Source: Thiomicrorhabdus arctica DSM 13458 (GTDB taxonomy: Bacteria; Pseudomonadota; Gammaproteobacteria; Thiomicrospirales; Thiomicrospiraceae). From it: a DNA stretch of 64,000 nucleotides. This document shows positions 9,129 through 18,467 of this stretch, piece after piece (positions within the stretch are counted from its first letter, which is position 1; every line of letters begins with the position of its first letter). The translations under genes were made by a program, and so were the position numbers. The notes under the pieces are model-generated. The model was not told the origin of the DNA. It did not search any database and worked only from the letters and a program-made list of their open reading frames with translations. The stretch is taken from contig NZ_KB905901.1 of NCBI RefSeq assembly GCF_000381085.1, positions 1-64,000 on the forward strand. Direction: 5' to 3'.

Positions 9129-11000
9129 GTGAATAAAAATCGGTATGAGAATAGAAATTCATATGTCATCGCTTTGTGGCTTACTGTAGTAGGATTGGTT
9201 CTATTTGGTGCGCTCTGGGGCTATGAATGGGGGAAGTCAAGCTTAGAAAGAAGCGCGATATCGGCTTATGAACAAAAGATTGAATCGGACATCAAAGCGT
9301 TGATTGAGGATAAAAGAGATGCTTCTATGGCTATTGCCATTACGCTGTCTCAAAACCCAGATATTAAGTCCATGTTGTGCAAAACCTGTGTCCCTGTAAA
9401 CTTTGATTTTAAGCAACTTTCAGATCAGCTAGCGACCAATACTAATTTCAATAACGTCTGGATACAACTCATTGATGCAGATGGTGCGAGTCTATTAAGA
9501 AGTTGGAGTCCTAAGAAAGGCGATTCACTGTTAAAAGTCCGCAAGGATATTGAGGCTAATTTAGCCAATCCTAAAGTGACTCGAACGTTAAGTGTGGGGA
9601 CCTTTTCACTTTCCGTTAAATCGGCGATGCCTATTTTCGATGAACAGAAAAAGTTGTTAGGCTTGGTTGAGGTGATTTCAAAATTTGGGACTCTGGCAAA
9701 ACGTTTAAAACAAGCTGAAGATATTGACTCCGTTATTTTGGTGGATAAACGGTTCCGTAAACAGTTGACTAATGCGGAGACGGGTCTGTTTCTAGAAGAC
9801 TATTATGTGGTCAATAAAACGGCTTTACTTCAGGATCGAGCTTTTTTAGCCAAACTAGCTAAGCTAGGCTTTACGCATTTTGGAGGTTATCAGCTTCACG
9901 GACAAACAATTGTTGGGCGACATTTAATCCTAGACAATAGCCATCAAGAGATTGCCTCTTGGTTTACATTTTCTAATAAGAATCAAGTCGATTTTACAGA
10001 AATGGAGCAGATATTAGCAGGCTATATCTATGCTGTTATGCTCTTTTTATTACTGCTGACTGTCCTATTTATTGTCTACTGTTTTAAACGTCAGTCGGAT
10101 GGTCGAAAACGTTATTATCGCCAAATCATTGATTCTGCATCGGACATTATTTTAGTAGCAGATCGTAATAAAGTCGTGGATGCAAATCAGCATTTCTTTG
10201 ACTTTTATAGTGATTTTTCGACGTTATCTGAATTTCTCAAACAGCATGAAGACCTTAGCAATACCTTTGAAAAAGAAGAAGGCTTTTTACAAAAATATAT
10301 GCAAGGGGTGTATTGGTTGGATTATGTGCTTCAAAATAGAAAAAAGGTTTATAAAGCTAAAATAATGAAAAATGGTCAGCCTCATTACTTCTCAGTAAAA
10401 GCAGGCATGATGGAAGGATTACAAAAACCGTTATTCAATGTTTTACTGCAAGAGATTACCGAACAAGAACTTTATAAAAATCAGTTGGAACATTTATCAC
10501 AAACGGATGCTTTAACGGGTATAGGAAACCGCCTTTATTTTAATCGTAGTTTGAACAAAGAGATTCAGCGTTCACGACGATATAAGAGTGATTTATCGCT
10601 ATTAATGTTTGATATTGATTTCTTTAAAAAGGTGAATGATAACTATGGACATGATGTAGGTGACCAGGTATTGGTTGAAATTTCAGCCGTGATACAGTCG
10701 CTACTGCGTGAAACAGATATATTGTGTCGTTTTGGCGGGGAAGAATTTGCCATTATTATGCCTGAAACGGGTCTGATTGAAGCCGAAAAGAGTGCTGAAC
10801 GATTAAGATCAACGATAGAGAAGGTTTCTACAAGTGAGTTTCCGTCAAAACTCACCATTAGTTTTGGTGTGGGCCAGGTAACGAAATGGGATAATGAAAA
10901 AACGATTTTAAAACGAGTTGATAATGCCCTATATAGCGCTAAAGAATTAGGTAGAAATCGTGTCGTTGTCGCCGAAGGCGACGTTATCCAAAGGCCTTAA
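9129..11000 (+). CDS. Membrane-bound PAS-GGDEF diguanylate cyclase
   Basis: 623 residues from a GTG start. One membrane segment at about 12-31 and a second at about 299-319 enclose a periplasmic sensor region of about 265 residues containing CKTC, of Cache/double-CHASE size. A PAS-like segment (about 333-440) precedes the GGDEF domain. The active site is GGEEF (536-540). An RxxD inhibitory I-site, RETD (527-530), sits exactly five residues upstream, so both catalysis and product inhibition look intact. It should make c-di-GMP in response to an unknown periplasmic signal. Two PilZ-like proteins lie 6-8 kb away and an EAL protein 30 kb away. Confidence 0.9.
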   Translation: MNKNRYENRNSYVIALWLTVVGLVLFGALWGYEWGKSSLERSAISAYEQKIESDIKALIEDKRDASMAIAITLSQNPDIKSMLCKTCVPVNFDFKQLSDQLATNTNFNNVWIQLIDADGASLLRSWSPKKGDSLLKVRKDIEANLANPKVTRTLSVGTFSLSVKSAMPIFDEQKKLLGLVEVISKFGTLAKRLKQAEDIDSVILVDKRFRKQLTNAETGLFLEDYYVVNKTALLQDRAFLAKLAKLGFTHFGGYQLHGQTIVGRHLILDNSHQEIASWFTFSNKNQVDFTEMEQILAGYIYAVMLFLLLLTVLFIVYCFKRQSDGRKRYYRQIIDSASDIILVADRNKVVDANQHFFDFYSDFSTLSEFLKQHEDLSNTFEKEEGFLQKYMQGVYWLDYVLQNRKKVYKAKIMKNGQPHYFSVKAGMMEGLQKPLFNVLLQEITEQELYKNQLEHLSQTDALTGIGNRLYFNRSLNKEIQRSRRYKSDLSLLMFDIDFFKKVNDNYGHDVGDQVLVEISAVIQSLLRETDILCRFGGEEFAIIMPETGLIEAEKSAERLRSTIEKVSTSEFPSKLTISFGVGQVTKWDNEKTILKRVDNALYSAKELGRNRVVVAEGDVIQRP

Positions 11001-11066
11001 AACTTTTCAGATATCGAAGTTAATTAGTGATATGATTTTGCTATTAAATGCAGGGAGCAAATAGCA

Positions 11067-11453
11067 ATGAGTGTATTACCACATCATCTTAAATATGCAG
11101 AGACTCATGAGTGGGTTTACATCAATGAAGACGGTCATGCCCTGGTTGGCATTACTGATTTTGCGCAAGAGGCTTTAGGTGAAATGATGAGTGTCACTTT
11201 TCCCGAATTAGGCGGTTATGCCCAAGCCGGGGATGAGGTCATGTCCTTAGAGTCAGTGAAATCAGCGTCTGATATATTTGCACCCGTCAGTGGTGAAATT
11301 ATTGAAATTAATGAAGCTTTGGAAGATGATCCGGAACTCATAAATGAAGAGCCTTATGATGGCGGTTGGTTATTTAAGATTGCTCCGCACGATCATACCG
11401 AGTTAGAAGAGTTGATGTCAGATGCAGATTATCAAGCGCTTATTGACGGTTAA
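11067..11453 (+). CDS. gcvH: Glycine cleavage system H protein
   Basis: 128 residues, typical for GcvH. It carries the aminomethyl group on a lipoylated lysine, predicted as Lys65 in LESVKSASD. The N-terminus with HEWV (14-17) is also typical. gcvT and gcvP are not in the window, so it is a detached member of the system or may also serve in lipoate transfer. A strong terminator follows. Confidence 0.95.
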   Translation: MSVLPHHLKYAETHEWVYINEDGHALVGITDFAQEALGEMMSVTFPELGGYAQAGDEVMSLESVKSASDIFAPVSGEIIEINEALEDDPELINEEPYDGGWLFKIAPHDHTELEELMSDADYQALIDG

Positions 11454-11481
11454 TCTTTAGACCCGACTTTCCAAATTTTAA

Positions 11482-11510
11482 AGAAGAGGCTTTAGCCTCT
11501 TTCTTTTTTT
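11482..11510 (+). terminator. Rho-independent terminator after gcvH
   Basis: AAGAGGC pairs with GCCTCTT around a TTTA loop and is followed by CTTTTTTT. It separates gcvH from the methyltransferase gene starting 25 bp later. Confidence 0.9.
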
Positions 11511-11534
11511 AAAACCTTTAAAAAGAAGAACTTT

Positions 11535-12728
11535 ATGTTAGCCAGTTTACGCTTAAAAAAGAACGAAGAACGCCGCATTCAACAAGGTCATATGTGGGTA
11601 TTTAGTAATGAAGTAGATACCGTTGCAACACCGTTAAAAGATTTTGAGGCTGGGCAGCAAGTCATTATTGAAGCCTCTAACGGTAAGCCATTAGGTATGG
11701 GTTTTGTTAATCCGAATACCTTGATTTGTGCACGTTTACTCAGTCGTAGCGCTAAGCTTGAACTGAATATGAAGTTTTTAAAGAAACGCATTCAAGCTGC
11801 ACAAGAGTTGCGTGAGATGCATTTTGACCAGCCTTTCTATCGACTGGTATTTGGAGATTCTGATGGTCTACCAGGCCTGGTTATTGATCGTTTTGGTGAT
11901 GTATTTGCTGTGCAAATTACCACTGCAGGTATGGAAGTCATCAAAGAGGATATCGTTCAAGTCCTTGAAAACTTATATCACCCACAAGCGATTGTGATGA
12001 AGAATAATACTCCAAGCCGTGAGTTAGAGGGTTTACCTTTGTATGAAGAAGTGGTGTATGGCGAAATGCCTGCTGAACTTATCATTGAAGAGAATGGCGT
12101 GAAATTTTCGATTCCGGTTGAAGGTGGTCAAAAGACCGGTTGGTTTTATGATCATCGTATGGCTCGTGGCCGTCTACAGACGCTGGTTAAAGGCAAGCGC
12201 GTATTGGATGTCTTTAGTTACCTAGGTGGCTGGGGTGTCGCTGCAGCCGTGGCTGGCGCAGAAGAAGTGACTTGCGTTGATTCATCTGAGTTTGCGTTAG
12301 ATGGTGTCGATATCAATGCGGCTTTAAATGGCGTAGCAGAGAAGCTAGTGACTATTCAAGGTAATGCCTTTGATGTCTTAAATGCCCTGCGTACCGATGA
12401 GCAAAAGTTTGATGTTGTCATTGTCGATCCTCCTGCCTTTATTAAGCGTAAAAAAGACTTTAAAAAGGGTGCTGAAGCCTACCGTCGTATCAATGAAATC
12501 GCCATGCGTGTTTTAGAAAAAGACGGTATCTTGGTCTCGGCTTCTTGCTCTCATCATATGACGCGTGATAATTTGTTGACGGCTGTGCAGTCTGCCGCAC
12601 GTCATATTGATCGCAATGTACAATTGTTTGAGCAAGGTCATCAAGGCCCTGATCATCCTATTCATCCCGCGATTCCGGAAACTGAATATATCAAAACGTT
12701 GTTCTTTAAAGTCACACCAACTTGGTAA
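11535..12728 (+). CDS. rlmI: RlmI-type 23S rRNA (cytosine-C5) methyltransferase
   Basis: 397 residues. An N-terminal PUA domain (about 1-75, with EERRIQQGHMWVFSNEV) is followed by an EEHEE-type linker and a Rossmann SAM domain with VLDVFSYLGGWG (motif I) and VDPPAFIKRKKDF (motif IV). A cysteine in SASCSHHM near the C-terminus matches the catalytic position. RlmI makes m5C1962 in 23S rRNA. One CCAGGCCTGG palindrome lies in the gene (11871-11880), coding for Pro-Gly-Leu. It is followed 26 bp later by an unknown gene, probably co-transcribed. Confidence 0.88.
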   Translation: MLASLRLKKNEERRIQQGHMWVFSNEVDTVATPLKDFEAGQQVIIEASNGKPLGMGFVNPNTLICARLLSRSAKLELNMKFLKKRIQAAQELREMHFDQPFYRLVFGDSDGLPGLVIDRFGDVFAVQITTAGMEVIKEDIVQVLENLYHPQAIVMKNNTPSRELEGLPLYEEVVYGEMPAELIIEENGVKFSIPVEGGQKTGWFYDHRMARGRLQTLVKGKRVLDVFSYLGGWGVAAAVAGAEEVTCVDSSEFALDGVDINAALNGVAEKLVTIQGNAFDVLNALRTDEQKFDVVIVDPPAFIKRKKDFKKGAEAYRRINEIAMRVLEKDGILVSASCSHHMTRDNLLTAVQSAARHIDRNVQLFEQGHQGPDHPIHPAIPETEYIKTLFFKVTPTW

Positions 12729-12754
12729 TCGTTAAAAAGGTTTAAAGTCACCCT

Positions 12755-13954
12755 ATGAAAACAGCTTTATCTTTAAACCCGTCCGAAGTTCAACAAAAAC
12801 AGCTTCAAAAACAGTTATCTAAATCCTGTTTTTGGGATGAAGTTGAACAAACCTTGTGGATTGATTGTCGAAAAGTTCTGCCAGAATTTGGTGTTCTGAA
12901 TGTCCCTAGCTGGGATTCTTTAACGATGAGTTCATCTAAAATTCCAGCCTATCCAAACAATCTAAGAATTCTTGATTGGTCTAATTATTCTCAAATTTCT
13001 TATTGGCGTAAACAGATCCCACAATGGGTGCATGATAGCTGTGCGCTTTTCCCTACCCATCAACTCTCCTTGCTGCATTATGCAGGCAAATATCCGCAAG
13101 TTTTAGAGCTACTTGATCATTCTCCAATGCTCGCATGGCGCTTAATAACAGCGGGCTTGGAAGAAGTGGATATTGTCGCGTTATTATCCGGAAAACGCCA
13201 AATTATGGCTGGGCAAGTGGGTTGGCCAGAGAAAGTTGAGACAGTAAAGTTTTTACGTAATTTACGTTTACGGTTAGTAAATGACGAGATTGCCGAGCAA
13301 ATTGAGATTTGTTTAATGGATGAGCAACGTTTAACGGCTTTGCAGACTTTACCTCGAATCAATTCCATGGCTTTGTCTTTGGCAGCTCGTTTTCCTGAGT
13401 TGATTGGCTGTAAATTGCACCATGCACTGGCACAACTACCGTGTCGCCCTATGCAGTGTCAAAGCATGGTGGCGTTACTTGAGGATGCTTATAGATTGGC
13501 TGAAGCCCTGACTTTGCCACACGCTGAGATTGATAAAATTGGCAACTGTAGATATTTGGTGGAAGTGACTCAAGTCTACCAGGCCTGGTTAAAAATAGGA
13601 TGTGACGAGTTTGTGCGGGAGATGATGGCCATCAATTCTGAAAAGAAATCCAATCTCGAACAACGACTCTCAGCAGAGCCAAAGGTAATGACCTCATGGC
13701 AGGATTGGGTTGAAGTCTCTCGATTACAGCAACATGCTTGGTGGTTGGATTATTCTACGAATGCACAGGGGTTAGTCATTTGGCAGGATAAGGTAGGCGT
13801 CTGGTGCGCATTAATCAGCCAAGATTCTGATGAATTCCTTGGTGATTTGCAAACGATTGTGCGGGTAAGAGGGGAGGAAAACTGTTTACCAGGCGCAAAA
13901 CCTTTGTCAGATTTACATCTTTGGCAGGCGCGTTTATTGCCACAAGGCGACTAA
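12755..13954 (+). CDS. Hypothetical protein, 399 residues
   Basis: I do not recognise this family. The protein has many Trp and Leu residues, no signal peptide and no obvious membrane segment. The middle (about 125-250) looks helical and contains LRNLRLRLVNDEIAEQIEICL. It has no catalytic motif I can name. Its start lies 26 bp after the RlmI-like gene, and the only terminator downstream faces the other way, so it is probably in the same transcript. A CCAGGCCTGG palindrome lies at 13579-13588 (Gln-Ala-Trp). Confidence 0.75.
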   Translation: MKTALSLNPSEVQQKQLQKQLSKSCFWDEVEQTLWIDCRKVLPEFGVLNVPSWDSLTMSSSKIPAYPNNLRILDWSNYSQISYWRKQIPQWVHDSCALFPTHQLSLLHYAGKYPQVLELLDHSPMLAWRLITAGLEEVDIVALLSGKRQIMAGQVGWPEKVETVKFLRNLRLRLVNDEIAEQIEICLMDEQRLTALQTLPRINSMALSLAARFPELIGCKLHHALAQLPCRPMQCQSMVALLEDAYRLAEALTLPHAEIDKIGNCRYLVEVTQVYQAWLKIGCDEFVREMMAINSEKKSNLEQRLSAEPKVMTSWQDWVEVSRLQQHAWWLDYSTNAQGLVIWQDKVGVWCALISQDSDEFLGDLQTIVRVRGEENCLPGAKPLSDLHLWQARLLPQGD

Positions 13955-13961
13955 ACGAAAA

Positions 13962-13983
13962 GACCCAAATTTGACCTTGGGTC
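13962..13983 (-). terminator. Terminator for lysA
   Basis: GACCCAA and TTGGGTC form a 7-bp stem. On the minus strand it is followed by TTTTCG, so it fits the end of lysA. On the plus strand it has no T-run. Confidence 0.6.
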
Positions 13984-14033
13984 CTTAAGGTAAGTTTAAG
14001 GTAAGTATTAACCTAAATTTCACGTTGCATCGA

Positions 14034-15287
14034 CTAAGATTCAATCAGGAGCTCAGAACCCATTAGGTCTTCATACGTTTCACGTGGACGAATCAACCAG
14101 GCCTGGTCATTTTGTACCATGAGTTCTGCCGCACGTGGACGTGTATTGTAATTAGAGCTCATGGTGAAACCATAGGCTCCAGAAGACATTACGGCCAACA
14201 AGTCGCCGGCTTTAAGATTTAACGCTCTATCTTTTCCTAAAAAGTCACCCGTTTCACAAACAGGCCCAACTAAATCCCAGTTGGTTTCTAAGCCATCTGT
14301 TCTCGGTGTCACCGCAACAATCTCCTGGTAAGCTTGGTATAACGCCGGACGAATTAAATCGTTCATTGCGGCATCAATAATAGCGAAATTTTTATGTTCA
14401 GTAGGCTTTAGGTATTCAACTTCGGTTAATAGCACACCGGCATTACCCGCGATGGCACGGCCAGGTTCGATAATCACTTCAATATCAGGGTCATTTAATT
14501 TGTTGATTAATGCCTGAATGTATTCCGCAATTGGAGGAGGTACTTCATCGGTATATTGAATGCCTAAACCGCCACCTAAATCTAGGTGATGAATATCAAT
14601 GCCCATCTCAGCGAGCGTCGCTTTCAACGTTAACACACGCTCTAAGGCATCGACAAAAGGCGTTATCTCAGTTAACTGTGAACCGATATGGCAATCAATG
14701 CCAACAGGATTGATGTGCGAGCAAGCGCATGCATCGGCATATAATTCGGGTGCAGTGTTAATATCTACTCCAAACTTATTGTCTTTGAGCCCCGTTGAAA
14801 TATACGGGTGGGTTTTGGCATCAACATCGGGATTAACTCGAATTGAGATATTAGCTATTAAATCCATGGATTCTGCAACCGTTTGAATACGATCCAACTC
14901 GGCATGTGACTCCAAGTTAAAACAACGGATACCGACCTCTAAAGCACGGCGAATTTCGGAAGACTGCTTAGCGACTCCTGAAAAAACTACCTTTTTAGGG
15001 TCACCACCAGCACGCAAAACGCGTTCAAGTTCACCTTGTGAGACAATGTCAAAACCTGCGCCTATCTTTGCTAAACTTTGTAAAACAGCAATATTAGAGT
15101 TGGTTTTAACGGCATAACAAACTAAATGAGGTTGGCTTCCAAAAGCCGTATCAAAAGCCAGCCAGCGGCTCTCGAATTCCGTTTTAGAGTAAACGTACAA
15201 TGGAGTGCCATAGCGTTTTGCTAAGCTGTCTAAAGAGACGTCTTCGGCATGGAGGGTACCGTTTTTAAGTTGAAAAGCATGAGTCAT
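14034..15287 (-). CDS. lysA: Diaminopimelate decarboxylase
   Basis: 417 residues, fold-type III PLP enzyme, last step of lysine synthesis. CYAVKTNSN near residue 60 holds the PLP lysine. HIGSQ and GGGLGI are conserved phosphate and active-site segments, EPGRA binds PLP phosphate, and GPVCETGDFLG holds the substrate-contacting Cys-Glu. The start overlaps the stop of the upstream lptM gene (ATGA), the classical lptM-lysA arrangement of gammaproteobacteria. A CCAGGCCTGG palindrome at 14097-14106 encodes Gln-Ala-Trp. Confidence 0.95.
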   Translation of the reverse strand: MTHAFQLKNGTLHAEDVSLDSLAKRYGTPLYVYSKTEFESRWLAFDTAFGSQPHLVCYAVKTNSNIAVLQSLAKIGAGFDIVSQGELERVLRAGGDPKKVVFSGVAKQSSEIRRALEVGIRCFNLESHAELDRIQTVAESMDLIANISIRVNPDVDAKTHPYISTGLKDNKFGVDINTAPELYADACACSHINPVGIDCHIGSQLTEITPFVDALERVLTLKATLAEMGIDIHHLDLGGGLGIQYTDEVPPPIAEYIQALINKLNDPDIEVIIEPGRAIAGNAGVLLTEVEYLKPTEHKNFAIIDAAMNDLIRPALYQAYQEIVAVTPRTDGLETNWDLVGPVCETGDFLGKDRALNLKAGDLLAVMSSGAYGFTMSSNYNTRPRAAELMVQNDQAWLIRPRETYEDLMGSELLIES

Positions 15288-15451
15288 TTTGATTCCTGAG
15301 AACTAATTAATCGCAAGTTTGTTTGATCAGAAGAGACCGATTGTACGACCTGTTCTGGTGCCTCTTCAGGCAGGACTAAAGGACTTTTTTTGCCACAGCC
15401 TGAGAGAAGAGCCGCCAGCAGCAGTAAAAACATGCTTAAAGATAAATGCAT
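15284..15451 (-). CDS. lptM: LptM-type small lipoprotein (YifL family)
   Basis: A 55-codon gene on the minus strand. It starts at an ATG (15449-15451) and ends in a TGA overlapping the lysA ATG. The product begins MHLSLSMFLLLLAALLSGCG: a short basic-free start, a hydrophobic stretch and a lipobox LSGC, so Cys19 should be lipidated. KKSPL with a following LP is the family mark after the Cys. LptM helps oxidative maturation of LptD in the LPS translocon. Position next to lysA supports the call. Confidence 0.88.
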   Translation of the reverse strand: MHLSLSMFLLLLAALLSGCGKKSPLVLPEEAPEQVVQSVSSDQTNLRLISSQESK

Positions 15452-15584
15452 AAAAATCAGCCATTGGTTTGGGGTATTTATTCAGTACCCGCGCTAAGTG
15501 TTATTGGGAGGTCAGCTTCAATCAACAAGTCTATTTGAAAGATGATTTCTACAATCTCAATAGAATTCTTGTTTAATGAAGTCT

Positions 15585-15604
15585 TCATCCCTTAGAATGA
15601 GGGA
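15585..15604. other. Inverted repeat before the esterase gene
   Basis: ATCCCT and AGGGAT flank TTAGAATG, 28 bp before the esterase start. It could be an operator or a weak hairpin. Confidence 0.25.
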
Positions 15605-15631
15605 TATTTTATCAGAAACGAGCGAGCGACA

Positions 15632-16300
15632 ATGCAAGAAGCGAAACAAGCCCCGCCAATTATTATCGAACCGAAAAGCAAAGCCACTGCTGCGGTGATT
15701 TGGCTACATGGTTTAGGGGCCGATGGCAATGACTTTGCAGGGCTGGTACCGGAGTTAAGGTTACCCACTCAGCATGGCATTCGGTTTATATTTCCGAATG
15801 CACCCGTGCAAGCAGTCACCATAAATGGTGGCATGGAGATGCGTTCTTGGTATGACATTCGTAGTACTGATTTTATGAATGATATTGATGCGGCCGGTAT
15901 TCGGGTTTCTTGTCATGAGATACATGCATTGGTTCAACAGCAGATTGACTCGGGAATTGACGTTGATAAAATTGTTTTGGCAGGTTTTTCGCAAGGAGGC
16001 TTAATCGCACTGCATGCTGGTTTGAGTTTTAGCCAAGCCTTAGCAGGAATTATGGCTCTCTCAACCTATTGCCCTATGAGTGAACAATTTCACTTGCACC
16101 TGCACCTGCCTATTTTAATGGCTCACGGAAAATTCGATACCGTCATTCCAATGCCTGTTGCCAAGCAGTCTGCAGAGTCTTTAACTCAATGTGGGTATGT
16201 CATTGAGTGGTATGAGTATCCAATGGAACATCAAGTCTGTCTGGATGAGATAGAAGACATCTCAACGTGGCTGGTAAAGACGTTATCGATTGCTTTGTAA
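15632..16300 (+). CDS. Alpha/beta-hydrolase, carboxylesterase/phospholipase family
   Basis: 222 residues, length typical of the YpfH/EstB/acyl-protein thioesterase family. IWLHGLGADGNDF (23-35) is the conserved oxyanion-loop region. GFSQGG carries the nucleophile serine near residue 120. HGKFDTVIP holds the acid Asp and MEHQV the catalytic His. Cytoplasmic, with no signal peptide. The substrate is unknown, probably short acyl esters. Confidence 0.88.
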   Translation: MQEAKQAPPIIIEPKSKATAAVIWLHGLGADGNDFAGLVPELRLPTQHGIRFIFPNAPVQAVTINGGMEMRSWYDIRSTDFMNDIDAAGIRVSCHEIHALVQQQIDSGIDVDKIVLAGFSQGGLIALHAGLSFSQALAGIMALSTYCPMSEQFHLHLHLPILMAHGKFDTVIPMPVAKQSAESLTQCGYVIEWYEYPMEHQVCLDEIEDISTWLVKTLSIAL

Positions 16301-16341
16301 TTGATATTAGGATCCTTTCATAAAATAAGAAAAGACTAAAC

Positions 16342-16893
16342 GTGACTGAGCTAAAGAATAGTTTGACAGATCAACAAGCGTGCCTAGATTTTTTTCAATC
16401 TCGTTCGACACTTATGTTAAGTACCTTTAATTCGCAAGGTACCTTGGAAACCAGTGTGGCACCCTTCGTAACGGATAATGAAGGTCACTTCTATTTATTT
16501 GTCAGCGAATTAGCGCGGCACACTCAAAATATTCTAGAGTGGATTACAGTGAATGAAGCTGCATCATTAAACCCTGATTCAGTAAAACGACCAGGCCTGG
16601 TGAGTTGTTTACTGGTGGCTGACGAAATTGAAACCAAGCAGTTGTTTGCACGTGAACGTTTGACGATGCAATTAGAACTGGCCGAAGTACTCAGAGCATC
16701 TTCACACTTTGAATGGATAATGACACGATTCGAATCAAAATTTGGTGAGATCATCACACTGTTAAAAAGTTTACCGGATTTTCATTTGATTCAGTTAACA
16801 CCGGTAACAGGTGGCTATGTCAAAGGGTTTGGCCAAGCATTTACCTTTAAAGGTTTTCCGGGTCAGCAATTGCAACCAATTCAACAGAAATAA
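16342..16893 (+). CDS. HugZ/HutZ-like heme utilisation protein
   Basis: 183 residues with the split-barrel FMN-binding fold. The N-terminus reads STLMLSTFNSQG and ETSVAPFV, and the C-terminus has GGYVKGFGQAF, which in the HugZ/HutZ family lies near the heme-binding histidine tail. In HutZ relatives the protein binds or degrades heme and frees iron. Here the family is supported, but the heme ligands cannot be judged by eye. A general pyridoxamine-oxidase-like role is the alternative. A CCAGGCCTGG palindrome lies at 16591-16600 (Pro-Gly-Leu). Confidence 0.75.
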   Translation: MTELKNSLTDQQACLDFFQSRSTLMLSTFNSQGTLETSVAPFVTDNEGHFYLFVSELARHTQNILEWITVNEAASLNPDSVKRPGLVSCLLVADEIETKQLFARERLTMQLELAEVLRASSHFEWIMTRFESKFGEIITLLKSLPDFHLIQLTPVTGGYVKGFGQAFTFKGFPGQQLQPIQQK

Positions 16894-16938
16894 GTGCAAT
16901 AAAAATAAAACCCATCCTAAAGATAAAAGGAATTTGTC

Positions 16939-17859
16939 ATGCCTAGTCCAAGGCGTTACTTTAGATATGATGTAAAGGTCCCGATGCACTTGGAACCCGT
17001 TGACCGTTATGGGAAATATCTAGGTGCAGACCGTCGCCAATTGATAAATGAGAAAGAAGAGGCGCATTTAAAGAAGTTGGGTGGTCAGCTAGATGAACTG
17101 CTCGGTAAAGTCATTAATGCGAGTTCACATGCTCCTCATGTCTTTTTTGTATTGAATCATAGAATCAATTTTATGTGGTGGATGACGGATTTATTGATAG
17201 AGTCAAACGATCCACGCCAACAAAGTGACTATCAATTTCGCTCTAAAGAAGACCTAAAATTCTCACCACCGAGCAGTAAAAAAGGCTCTAGCATCACTCC
17301 TTTAGTTCAGGGGTTATACCGAGCGATTGAGCTGTATATTGCAGAATTGCAAACGGTGATTCGAAAAAGTGTTTCCGGTAAGATATTTCTTTATCCATGG
17401 GCTTCTCAAGGAATGTTTAGTGCCACTCGTTATGTTAAAAATTTGGATAATTTAGTCGATTCAGGCATTTTACCTGCGAAAGTCCTTAAGTTGATGATTG
17501 AAAAGCTTAATTTACAGGCAACGGTTTTAGAACGTTTAAAAGGGGTTTACCGTAAGGTTTCTCTTGCAGAGACGTGGCCGAGTTACCAAGCCAATTTAAG
17601 TTGTGGGGGGTTTAGTTTTTTAACCAATGAGACGTATCCTATTTTTGGAAAGATGGATATTTTTATGGAAATTGACGCAGAGGTGATGGTCTGCCGTGGC
17701 AAAATCATCTCCCAGGTCTTCATGGAAGGTCGGCCATTTCAATATCGCATTGGGGTCGAGTTCGATTTTCTAACGAGTGAGCAAGTGCATGCTATTACTC
17801 TGTTTTTACAGCATAAAGAGATTGAGGATGCTATGGCCATGGTGGCTTTACCTTTTTAA
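16939..17859 (+). CDS. Interrupted PilZ-type protein A
   Basis: 306 residues. The first 16 residues contain RRYFRYDVKVPM, a PilZ-like RxxxR (Arg5, Arg9) followed by a strand. The second PilZ mark, NxSxxG, appears only at NLSCGG (219-224), followed by strands and IGVEFDFL (271-278), the usual PilZ end. About 190 mostly helical residues lie between the two halves. In normal PilZ domains the two motifs are about 20-30 residues apart. It is similar in plan to the 313-residue protein 600 bp downstream on the other strand. A c-di-GMP effector role is inferred. Confidence 0.7.
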   Translation: MPSPRRYFRYDVKVPMHLEPVDRYGKYLGADRRQLINEKEEAHLKKLGGQLDELLGKVINASSHAPHVFFVLNHRINFMWWMTDLLIESNDPRQQSDYQFRSKEDLKFSPPSSKKGSSITPLVQGLYRAIELYIAELQTVIRKSVSGKIFLYPWASQGMFSATRYVKNLDNLVDSGILPAKVLKLMIEKLNLQATVLERLKGVYRKVSLAETWPSYQANLSCGGFSFLTNETYPIFGKMDIFMEIDAEVMVCRGKIISQVFMEGRPFQYRIGVEFDFLTSEQVHAITLFLQHKEIEDAMAMVALPF

Positions 17860-17930
17860 AGAAAATCGCAACATATTCCAGATCGTTATTGTGCAGGTTA
17901 AAAAGGGTTATTTAGTTTAAAAAGTAAGGG

Positions 17931-18353
17931 TTAGGGGTGACCTTGAGCATATTTAATATTTTGTTGTTTAACCAGTAACGCATTTTTGATCCATGCCGCC
18001 ATTTGTGAATGGTCTTGGATTAATGCTTGGTATAGTTCACCGATACTTTCGCCCTTCATGCCATATGCAAAAGCAGTAATCTCAATTAATTTATCAATGT
18101 AACGGTTGGGAAAGTGGAGCTGAACTTGAAAGTAGCTGACTTTAGTGAGAATGACGGCATTTAGAACTTTATTCCATTCTTCTCGCGATAAAGCAGGGTA
18201 TTGTTCTTTTGACAGTTGGCTTGGGCCATCCAATCGAATCGTCAGTAACTCTTTGAGACTTGAAAAGCGGATTAAATCCAGGGCAGGTTCACGGATTGAC
18301 AGTGCAATAGTATCCATGAAGCTTGGATCAACATCGTGACTACTTCCAGGCAT
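17931..18353 (-). CDS. Hypothetical protein, 140 residues
   Basis: No family recognised. It looks all-helical, soluble and without signal peptide. It lies between the two interrupted-PilZ genes, convergent with the first and in line with the second (115 bp gap). Its role may be tied to them but nothing in the sequence shows this. Confidence 0.65.
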   Translation of the reverse strand: MPGSSHDVDPSFMDTIALSIREPALDLIRFSSLKELLTIRLDGPSQLSKEQYPALSREEWNKVLNAVILTKVSYFQVQLHFPNRYIDKLIEITAFAYGMKGESIGELYQALIQDHSQMAAWIKNALLVKQQNIKYAQGHP

Positions 18354-18467
18354 GAATTTTAGTCCTCATAAGATTGTCTGCATTATCGTTCATTTAAAAT
18401 AGGCTTTTTGCTTTTGCTAAAATGATGTTAAATTTCATCAGAGACAATAGGCCATGAAAATATCTTT

